Below, one piece after another: positions 18,265 through 26,241 of a DNA stretch of 64,000 nt; positions within the stretch are counted from its first letter, which is position 1; every line of letters starts with the position of its first letter. Under the pieces are notes generated by a model. The model had not been told where the DNA came from and made no database searches. It saw only the letters and a list, made by a program, of their open reading frames with translations. The DNA lies in NCBI GenBank assembly GCA_030068145.1, contig JAPJBO010000914.1:1-64000 (forward strand). The letters run 5' to 3'. Source of the stretch: Diplonema papillatum (lineage: Eukaryota; Euglenozoa; Diplonemea; Diplonemida; Diplonemidae). The position numbers and the translations under genes were made by a program.

Positions 18265-19625
18265 CTGGTTGGGAGAATTCTGATGGATTTGACTACTGGA
18301 AGATTTGAAGCGAAGAAGAGCTTTGTTGCTCCCTCTGGTCGGTCTTGAGTTGCTAACACGCTGCGTTTGTGTCCTGTGCCACCTCTCGCATGGTCGGCAT
18401 TCTTTGAAAGACAGACGACAGCCGGGGGGCTATCCCACAGTCATTCGTCACCATTCAAAGTGAAGAGGCAGCAATCCAGTCGTCACGCCTCAGCAAAAAA
18501 GCCGAACGGAGAAACAGAGAACACATAAAAAAAGTCAAAAACGTGTGGGGTTAGTCACGCCTTAGCAGTCCCAGACCCACCTGTATGTGTTCTCGTGGTC
18601 ACCGCTACCGCGCTGACGTTTCCCGAAAGAGAAAGAGAGAGAAAGGGAGAGTGCAGGCACCATCTCTCCGACTGCCCCGTGTACTTCTACTTCTACGGCG
18701 GATCTGAGTTGTTACGTCGGAGGCGCGACGCGAGCCGCAGCCCTGTCAAGGAGGATGACTGTGCCGATGATGGCGCAGACGGGGGCCTTCTGGATGGCGG
18801 GCGAGAACGCCTGGCGACTGTGCGCTGACTTGATGTGAGAAACGTGCTAAACCGACCAGGCCACTTGCAGCATGGAAGAGAAAGAGCAGCTTGGCGAACC
18901 AGACTAGCGAAAATCAAGTGCGTAGTCTTAGGTTATGTGTTGTTGTAAAAGTCTACAGAGAAGTAGCTCAAGTACACAGCGGAACTGTCATGGTCCTGAT
19001 CACATCTTTGGCCGATCAGTGCACGACCATATACCGTGTGAGGCTGTGACCTGAGTTGTAATTGTGCAGGACGGAGCAAACGAGCTGCTGGTGGGGGCTG
19101 AGGTGGATCTTCAAGGGCAGAAATTCACGCTCGTTCTTTGCGGAGTCGAAGTTCGCTTGAACCTTGACTTGAAGCACAATCGACTTTCATTGTTTGCAAC
19201 GCGAGTGTGATACCGATTGTGGGGCGAGGGCGACCAGAAATCATCGCGCGAGTACATTTTGTGGTTGTCCTCAACGTACAGGTGGCCGTTTTCAGCCTGG
19301 TGCCATGATGACTAGAGGTTCGGAGGCGTGAATTGCGAGCAGTCGAAGACCCGAGTTTCATCTACTTGGATCGGAAAGCGAGTGCGGGATCAGGCAAACC
19401 TGGTGCGCTAGTTTCACCGATAATCTGATCATCTGGGCGTACCCAGCATTCTCTATTTCACTTCATCAACCCTGTGGCAACAATCATCAATTTTGCCAAC
19501 GCGACCTTTTCCGAGCCAGAGAGCCATGACCAGAAAATGGCCACCAGGATGGAGGTTGGGAGCAAGCCAACCTCTCTACAGGTATTTATTGTTTGAGACC
19601 GTACGTTGAACAGGAAGCTTTAGGT
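18139..19625. repeat. segmental duplication, copy B (partner 3740-5165)
   Basis: The 5' flank of the EGF/concanavalin-like gene plus downstream non-coding sequence, near-identical to 3740-5165. It differs by small indels, for example an extra TTCTAC repeat near 18688. Because this copy is joined to the intact gene, it is probably the source. Confidence 0.85.
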
Positions 19626-19652
19626 ACCTACCCCCCCTCCGTGGAATTGAGA

Positions 19653-19712
19653 CAGCCAAAAAGGTGCCTCAATTACCAGAAGACGTTGGTAATTGAGACA
19701 CCTTTTTGGCTG
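19653..19712. repeat. 26-bp-arm foldback
   Basis: CAGCCAAAAAGGTGCCTCAA and its continuation to TTACCA pair with TGGTAATTGAGACACCTTTT and its continuation, with one mismatch and a loop of about 8 bases. It may be a small MITE or an exported hairpin. No target duplication defined. Confidence 0.8.
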
Positions 19713-20029
19713 AGCGGGGTGTCCCAATTACAAGCGTTGAACTGACTTGGCGTTGAAAACTTGTGTCACCCTATCCTAAAACCATCATCATCCTTCACGT
19801 CTTCGAAAGATCTTGGCCAGAAAATGTTTGAACCGGAAGATACTGGACTGCTTAGAGGTTCTGACGCTTTGTGGTCAGCGCCAGAGGACACTTTCGCTGA
19901 ATCGGCGTTTGCAAGGTGCGGCCATAACCGACTCTTTACTCAGCTTCCTCGCAACGACAGTAGCTTGAACCATCGAGGTGAGGTGAGTGGGCTCGGAAGC
20001 CGTCGGTGTCAGGGACAATTCCCATCACA
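19713..20029. other. no gene recognised
   Basis: A 101-codon open frame (19761-20066) has no features I recognise and runs into the next tandem array. Confidence 0.4.
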
Positions 20030-20395
20030 CTTTTTTAACTTTTTGCCCATTCTTGAACACTTTTAACTTTCTGCCCATTCTCGGTAAGTTTGTGCCCATT
20101 CTCGAACACTTTTAACTTTCTGCCCATTCTCGGTAAGTTTGTGCCCATTCTCGAACACTATTTAACTTTTTGCCCATTCTTGAACACTTTTAACTTTCTG
20201 CCCATTCTCGGTAAGTTTGTGCCCATTCTCGAACACTTTTAACTTTTTGCCCATTCTCGGTAAGTTTGTGCCCATTCTCGAACACTATTTAACTTTTTGC
20301 CCATTCTCGAACACTTTTAACTTTCTGCCCATTCTCGGTAAGTTTGTGCCCATTCTCGAACACTATTTAACTTTTTGCCCATTCTCGAACATCTG
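20030..20395. repeat. tandem repeat built on CCCATTCTCGAACAC / CCCATTCTCGGTAAG
   Basis: Alternating blocks TTTAACTTT(C/T)TGCCCATTC, TCGAACACT and TCGGTAAGTTTGTGCCCATTC in several higher-order combinations, ending near 20395. Confidence 0.9.
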
Positions 20396-21229
20396 GTCTT
20401 TGTTGTGAAAATATCATCATTGGCGTCTTCCCCGAGACATTTGCCTCAAGATTCACCACGAGAACAGCTGCGTTCACTGATTCAAAGACGGTACCCTCAG
20501 GCCGCAGCTTCTTCGGCGGCATCTTCACTCGGTTTCTGGGCTACTCCCACTTCGTGTTTGCTTCAAGCTCCACTACACGGGGCGTCACCAGGCGTGCGAG
20601 CTACCCCGTTGAAAAATCCGGCACAGACTTCAGTGACTTCAGCGAGTTTGCTCGACTTGCTTGCAGGTGCCGCGGCCTGCTGAGGCGGTTCTGTGCGCAT
20701 CTTCAACGCCGCCGGCTATCGGCGTTTTGTTCTCGATGGCCTCCGTGTCTTCCTCGCTCGCGCGCCGTGGTGGCCGGGGTTCTGGGCGTGGAGGCGGCTG
20801 CGGTGTCGAGCCTGAAGGGCTCCCGGCTTCTGCTGTCTTTCTGGCAGCTGCACAAGAAGGCACCGGAAGTGGTGGCGGCAGAAACGGCGCGTCTCAACAT
20901 CGACTATGACACGGACCTGGAGCAGCTGGCGCACCGCGGTCTCCTCCGTGCGTGAGAACCGCGACCTTACGAAGGAGGTCGCCTCGCCCGTCAATAGCTT
21001 CACCCCTCTCAGGGGTTTGCTCCCTGTCACCCGCTCGAAAGCGGCAGCGAGCTCGCTTGGGTACGTGAACTTGCTCTTTCTCGACGGGGTGCCCCACAAC
21101 ATGGTAGACATTTAGGTGTTTTATATATTTTTCGTTGAACGCAGTGCCTGATCGTTTTTACGTAAAGCTGGATTCAGGACGCAAGTGAAATCCAAGATTT
21201 CATGTTTGGTAAAAAGAAAACGAAAAAGG
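20396..21229. other. possible gene fragment, unassigned
   Basis: Two overlapping open frames have protein-like composition. One is on plus, 20554-20955 (133 codons, ending VVAAETARLNIDYDTDLEQL AHRGLLRA). The other is on minus, 20716-21111 (131 codons, starting MSTMLWGTPSRKSKFTYPSEL). Only one can be real and I recognise neither. The rest to 21229 is non-coding. Confidence 0.3.
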
Positions 21230-21500
21230 CCGCTCCGGGTCCAGGAACGTGACGGTCAACCACATCTTGCAAAGCTTGAGTCGGAGGCAGCACGGTGCTA
21301 CACCCCGTCCGCTCTGCCCTGCAGCTGACCGTCTCGACGAGCTTGTGTTCAGCGCGAGCCCCAAGCCCTAAGGTGCGCCACGCCTTGATGCTTTAGTTTG
21401 GGAAATCGGTGGCCACTTGACCCGTAGGCCCGTGGCTCTGCAGTACCGCCGAACACGTGAAGCTTGGCTCCCGTGTAGCAGGCTTTCCCTTGTACCTACC
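21230..21500 (-). repeat. dispersed repeat R1 (inverted copy)
   Basis: Reverse-orientation copy of the ~270-bp repeat at 44815-45075 and 52030-52275, recognisable by GGTCAAGTGGC, AAACTAAAGCATCAAGGC, GAACACAAGCTCGTCGAGACG and GTTGACCGTCACGTTCCTGG. A shorter copy is at 31155-31255. Function unknown. Confidence 0.75.
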
Positions 21501-21543
21501 CCCGTGGCATGGGCTTGAAGAAAAAGACAGGCGCTTCTTTTTG

Positions 21544-21690
21544 TTTGTCAGTGCCGGGTGATCGTTTTCCCACTTGTATTTACCCTGTGTATGTTCAGGC
21601 AAGGAATTCTGATCAACCACCAAAACACGCTGCATACGTCTTTTTAGCCTGCACAATACATAGAGCAACCCGCAGATTGTTAGTACTAAA
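21544..21690 (+). repeat. dispersed ~145-bp repeat R2
   Basis: Contains TGATCGTTTTCCCACTTG, GGAATTCTGATCAACCACC and TTTTTAGCCTGCACAATACA. Also present at 5368-5509 (absent from its duplicate at 8397-9478), 53400-53490 and, diverged, 50350-50460. Confidence 0.75.
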
Positions 21691-21937
21691 AAAGAATAGG
21701 CGCGATGTTTGTACGTGCCGGGCCCCCCATGTTGAACTACGGGGGAACTACGGGGAACTGGCCCACCGACCACACCATTTCACCCTTGCCTACGCGGTCT
21801 CTCCAAAGTACGAGAGAGAGAGAGTGAGTGAACGGACCATCTCCTAAGAGTTTCTGGTCGCCTCACTACTGCCCCGCACGAATAAGGCGGGCGCAAGTCG
21901 CCTCTGCCGGAAGATTAGCCTGTTAGTGAGTGATAGT

Positions 21938-22488
21938 GGGTGAATATGATCGGTAGGCTACTCTTTGGGTGAATATGATCGGTAGGCTACTCTTTGGGTG
22001 AATATGATCGGTAGGCTACTCTTTGGGTGAATATGATCGGTAGGCTACTCTTTGGGTGAATATGATCGGTAGGCTACTCTTTGGGTGAATATGATCGGTA
22101 GGCTACTCTTTGGGTGAATATGATCGGTAGGCTACTCTTTGGGTGAATATGATCGGTAGGCTACTCTTTGGGTGAATATGATCGGTAGGCTACTCTTTGG
22201 GTGAATATGATCGGTAGGCTACTCTTTGGGTGAATATGATCGGTAGGCTACTCTTTGGGTGAATATGATCGGTAGGCTACTCTTTGGGTGAATATGATCG
22301 GTAGGCTACTCTTTGGGTGAATATGATCGGTAGGCTACTCTTTGGGTGAATATGATCGGTAGGCTACTCTTTGGGTGAATATGATCGGTAGGCTACTCTT
22401 TGGGTGAATATGATCGGTAGGCTACTCTTTGGGTGAATATGATCGGTAGGCTACTCTTTGGGTGAATATGATCGGTAGGCTACTCTTC
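21938..22488 (+). repeat. 29-bp tandem array, 19 near-identical copies
   Basis: Unit GGGTGAATATGATCGGTAGG followed by CTACTCTTT, repeated 19 times with essentially no divergence; the last copy runs into CTCCCAAACACACTGCCAGC. Single unexpanded copies with the same flanks (TTAGCCTGTT.GTGAG before, CCAAACACGCTGCCAGCG after) occur at about 45815, 50700 and 51600, so this is a recent local expansion within a dispersed repeat. There are no spacers, so it is not a CRISPR array. Confidence 0.97.
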
Positions 22489-22785
22489 TCCCAAACACAC
22501 TGCCAGCGTTCTCTTTCGTGTTTACAATTGATTGTTGTTGGTACTATGGTAGTATTTATTTATTTTTTACGAGAAGAGCATTTTCCTTTTTGTGTTTTTG
22601 GGTTGTGCCGTCGATCCCGAGGAACGATCAGTTTGGTGTCCTGCGACCTTTGTTTGCTTGGCATGAATTTTGGTTCTTTGTTCTTTTTTAGAGTGAAAGT
22701 TCGCGTTTTCCTCGGTAGTATTATTAATCCGAGAGAACAAAAAATGATAGACTTTTCTTTTCGTGCTTTTGTGTTGTGCCGTCGA

Positions 22786-23181
22786 CATACATCAGCCTAA
22801 CTTGCGGCGGGGCAAAGTTAAAGTGGTGAAAACAAAACCCGAGATACAGTTTTTCCCCCACCAAACGGACATTAGGACGACTACACCGCTGTGCCCGTCT
22901 TTGCGTCTTCGGCACCCTGGCTTCGCCTCAAGGAGCATTGTTGTTGGTGTTCACCAAAAATGGAATGGTGACACATGACGTGGTGAAGTGGTGAGCAGTT
23001 GTTGTAGTACATATGAAGTGGTGAAGCGAGGAATAAGTCCGTATGAAGTGGTGAAGTGGCGAATAACACGCAGTAGTCCCCATGAAGTGGTGAAATGGTG
23101 AGCAACCATGAAGTGGTGAAACAAGAAAATAATAAACGCACAATTCGTGAACTGGTAAAGTGGTGGTTAGGCTGATGTATG
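22786..23181. mobile_element. non-autonomous TIR element with 9-bp target duplication
   Basis: Sixteen-bp terminal inverted repeats CATACATCAGCCTAAC (22786-22801) and GTTAGGCTGATGTATG (23166-23181), flanked on both sides by TGCCGTCGA (22777-22785 and 23182-23190). The interior is partly degenerate repeats of ATGAAGTGGTGAA and has no transposase ORF. A 9-bp duplication is typical of Mutator-like elements, but the short TIR is not diagnostic. It is inserted into the dispersed repeat also found at 15870-16020. Confidence 0.9.
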
Positions 23182-23456
23182 TGCCGTCGATCCCAAGGAA
23201 CGATCAATTTGGTGTCCTGCGACCTTTGTTTGTCATTTTAACCCATGTTTTATGACCGACTCCCATTCTCCCGGGGGTTTCCCGCCAACTGGTTTCACTT
23301 CCTTTAACTGGCTCGCAGAGCATTGGGACGCGAGCCGTCAGGCGAGGCGGCCACGTACGCGGCGTTGTGCGCGCTGCTACGTTTCGCAAACTGCTTGGTG
23401 ATCGGGCACGTGAAGTTTGGCAGTAGGATCCCGGTTTTAGGTTTCCGACGACCCCC

Positions 23457-23700
23457 GTTTTTAGAGTGCAAGTTCACTTCGGGATCCGGGGTTTTATAGT
23501 CTCCGGGTGACCATTGTCGTAAAGGTTCTTTTAAGGTATAGTATGTTAGTGTGCGTATCGTATCTGCTGTAGTGGCAGTACGTGTACTTGTGCGTGTGTC
23601 TTTGTTGCCTACTGCCGACTATTCGACTCATTTTAGCGCGCGCTCTTATTTTCTATGTGTCTTGCCATTTCCATGGCTCTTGCGACCGACACCGAGTTCG
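23457..23700 (+). promoter_or_regulatory. shared leader sequence, probable 5' region of a non-LTR retroelement
   Basis: Begins TTTTTAGAGTGCAAGTTCAC, continues GGGGTTTTATAGTCTCCGGG TGACC, and about 150 bp later has CTTGCGACCGACACC. The same series occurs at 36461-36640 and, more diverged, at 48303-48400 and 56890-57000. Here it precedes an endonuclease-like reading frame, which suggests it is the element's 5' UTR or promoter. That is inference. Confidence 0.5.
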
Positions 23701-23958
23701 AGTTGCAAATTGACCGGTCGGGGGGTGCTTAGCAGCCGAAGAGCAGTATCTGGTCCTTGCCGCGCCAGAGAAGCGAAGAAGCACGAGAGGCAGAGTTTCG
23801 CGGTTTTTACTGCAAACCGAGTGCCGGAGGTGGCCACCTGGAACGCGCGTTCACAGCTGCTGTGTGCGCTCGGATCGGCGCCGCCCAGGCGGCTACCTAA
23901 AGTCACTCATTTGTTTGTAAAGCTTGCTCCGTTCTCTTCCAGACTTGCTCTGGACTAG
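23551..23958 (+). pseudogene. possible N-terminal (AP-endonuclease start) fragment of a non-LTR retroelement
   Basis: 135-codon open frame. Its second half reads VPEVATWNARSQLLCALG, resembling the ATWN.RSL start of the apurinic-like endonuclease domain of many non-LTR elements. It stops at 23958, long before a complete endonuclease. The Cys/His region that follows at about 24060 belongs at the other end of such proteins, so the middle of the element (endonuclease and RT) appears to be deleted. Confidence 0.4.
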
Positions 23959-24029
23959 AACGACAAATGCCTGTTATCATCACAGATTGTTGCTGCATAT
24001 CAAGTTCAAACTACTACTACTACTGACTG

Positions 24030-24810
24030 GCGGGCGCGGAAACGGCGGCTGTCCTGGAGGCCTGTGCCACGCGTGCCTTGCCTGTCCGCGGGCTTACAAG
24101 CCGCGTGGGGTAGGGACGTGTCCGCAGTACGACTCGGCTCTGCGCGCTGAGCGCGCACCGAAGTGGGAGGTGCAGAGGCCGGTGCTGACACGCTCTGCGC
24201 ATCCAGTGCTGGTGCCCGCGTCGTAGGCCATGACGCAAGGGCGTTTTCAGGTCTGCGACAAGTGCGCGAAGAAAGAAAATGTCCGCTGTGCGCTTCGAGC
24301 TCGCAGCGCACGCCGGAGCAGTGTTGCCGGGACCACCACGAGCCCGGTGACGGTGTCCTCACGCAGTGCTGCAGGGCGCACCACCTGACGCGTTGCGGCT
24401 GCGCCTATGCCTCCGTGTGCTGCCGGAGTGGCCACCACCGGGCGGGAGACCGACCAGACGACGCCGACGACGAGAACAAGGCGCCTGCGCCTCCGACAGG
24501 ACCGCAACCGGCACCGACAGCGCCCCGACGTGGGCTCCGACGCAAACGCGGGGAGACGAGCGAGGAATCCTCCGGCTCCGGCCTGGGAGACTCACAGCGA
24601 TCGATCGCGCCGCTGCGGCAGCGTGCTGCGGAGGACCGTTCCGTCCCACGCACCCCCCCCCCAGCACGGCGGCGCCGCGCAACTCCGGGCCAGCAATGCA
24701 ACGCAGTCCGCAAACCGACGCAAACGCACGAGCGCACACAACGATACCCACTCGTAGGCCGCCCCCGCGGCGGCGCAACAAACGCGTTCCATCTGCTGTA
24801 ACGTAGGCAC
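24030..24810 (+). pseudogene. Cys/His-rich C-terminal region of a non-LTR retroelement (frameshifted)
   Basis: Plus-strand frames give HACLACPRAYKPRG, then QVCDKCAKKENVRC, CPLCASSS, CCRDHHEPGDGVLTQCCRAH and CCRSGHHRAGD. The CCRxxHH signature is shared with the three-fold module of the elements at 31.7-35.3 and 54.3-55.8 kb. Reading requires at least one frame change near 24270. After 24480 it becomes Pro/Arg-rich. This is a related family rather than the same element. Confidence 0.6.
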
Positions 24811-25129
24811 GGAGTGTGCACAGTGCGTTGCTCAGGGTAGTCGAAGGCCTGGCAAACGCACCCATGCAACAAATTTGGCGTCAACGCCGGGGACTTGTTC
24901 TTCTACGCCACGAACGCGGACGCTCCTGTGAGTGCAGGGCAACAGAGTGCTACGGAAGACGAGCTTCGACGTTGGGGGGCGATTGTTCAGGACGCGCCGC
25001 CCGCCAGCAAGCGGATTCACACCTGCTTCGAAACTCGCCGATCCCGATGGATCAGAAGGAAGGGTATGTTGCCGGCACACAGCGGAGGCAGGCGAACATC
25101 GCGCAGCGGCAGCCGAAGGTGGCGGACAC

Positions 25130-25975
25130 GCCGGGAGAGGAGACGGCGGCGTTCTTCGACGGCGGCAGTCGGGGGAACGGGACCAACGGCGCGGACGCGG
25201 GAGCCTGGGGCGGTCTTCTACGACAGAGACGTCAAGCATTGAGTTCTTTAAAGTGCAAGTGCCGTCAAGGCAGGCGAGCACTGCTCACGGGCTAGTGTTA
25301 CTTTATGACGTCATCCGTCGGGAGAGTCAACGATGATGAGGATGAGGTCAAACTGGTCATTTCCGAGTCAAGTTCTGTTCCCGCTCGCTTTCGCGGTGCG
25401 GACTTTCCGGGTCGACGAGGGGGAAGTCCATTTCGTGATCGAGCGTAGAGTTGTTCGTGGCCTGCCGCGACCGCTTCGATCTTCGTGGCTTTCCTGTCGG
25501 GGATGCGAGCTTCGAGGACTCCTGCAGGGGTTGTTTCCGCCCTCTGCTGGGAGGCGCGTCTTTGGGCTCGCCGGCTGGCGTGCGAGGAGGGTCGTCAAGC
25601 AGTGGGAAGTTGAGAAGCCTATCGCCGGGAGAGCAACGAACAACGTGGCGGAATACGTCGGGTTCGTCAGCGTGTTGGCGAGATTGATGCGGGTCCCCGT
25701 GCCGCCGACGCCCCGCACCATCGTCGTCAAGGGCGACAGCGAACTGGTCATTGGGTAGATGAAGGGCACGAAGAGGTGCAACGAAACACGTACTACGACC
25801 AGGCGCAGAACCTGTTGGCGAAGCAGCACGACCGACGGACGACGATCGAGCCGGTGCACATTCCTCGCGAGCTCAACAAGGATGCGGACGAACTGTCCAA
25901 CAGCGCCATGGACACCGCACAGCGACAGGCGGCACAGGCCTACAGCGACTCGGCGACCGCGGAAGGGTGGGCTAT
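25130..25975 (+). pseudogene. RNase H domain of the same retroelement, interrupted by another retroelement
   Basis: ETAAFFDGGSRGNGTNGADA (first catalytic Asp region) ends at about 25238 and resumes at 25602 with QWEVEKPIAGRATNNVAEYV (catalytic Glu), VVKGDSELVIG (catalytic Asp) and HIPRELNKDADELSNSAMD (C-terminal Asp). The interrupting segment is 25239-25593, flanked by CGTCAAGCA on both sides. Removing it restores YDRDVKQWEVEK across the junction. A one-base frameshift lies near 25212, and a TAG at 25756-25758 falls where Gln would be expected after SELVIG, so the gene was already or is now dead. RNase H would degrade the RNA strand of the cDNA hybrid. Confidence 0.75.
25239..25593 (-). mobile_element. 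5'-truncated non-LTR element inserted in the RNase H gene
   Basis: Flanked by 9-bp direct repeats CGTCAAGCA (25230-25238, 25593-25601). The 3' tail begins TTGAGTTCTTTAAAGTGCAA and ends GCGAGCACTGCT, with arms AGTGC/GCACT and GTGCC/GGCA able to pair. The minus-strand ORF end reads PRKRAGTELDSEMTSLTS and finishes PTDDVIK at 25302, like the other families. The insertion point (AAGCA|) matches the point used in the structured repeats (TTAAGCA|). Confidence 0.85.
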
Positions 25976-26241
25976 GAGAACCGCGCTGAGCAGGCAAGAT
26001 TGTGCGCGTGGCAGCCGTCCACCCGGACCTCGAGATACGCGTCAACCACCTCACCAGCCTCGGGGGACCAGGTTTCTGGTATGAAGATGATGTTCAAGAG
26101 GAAGCTTTTATGTGCGCAAGCCAATTTGCATAGAATAAGTAGCGGGGAAGGTACCAGAAATATTTTTGCTAAGCAATGCTACCGACATACTGCAAATTGC
26201 CCAGCCAGCACGGAAGAATCCTGGTGCGGGTTCGTTGGTGC

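Noticed and set aside
21938-22488. Regular 29-bp repeats as a CRISPR array
   Set aside because: The units are directly adjacent with no unique spacers, and the genome is eukaryotic.
24359-24884. Minus-strand ORFs over the 24.4-24.9 kb region
   Set aside because: High GC leaves both strands open; the plus strand carries the CCRxxHH signature shared with other elements.
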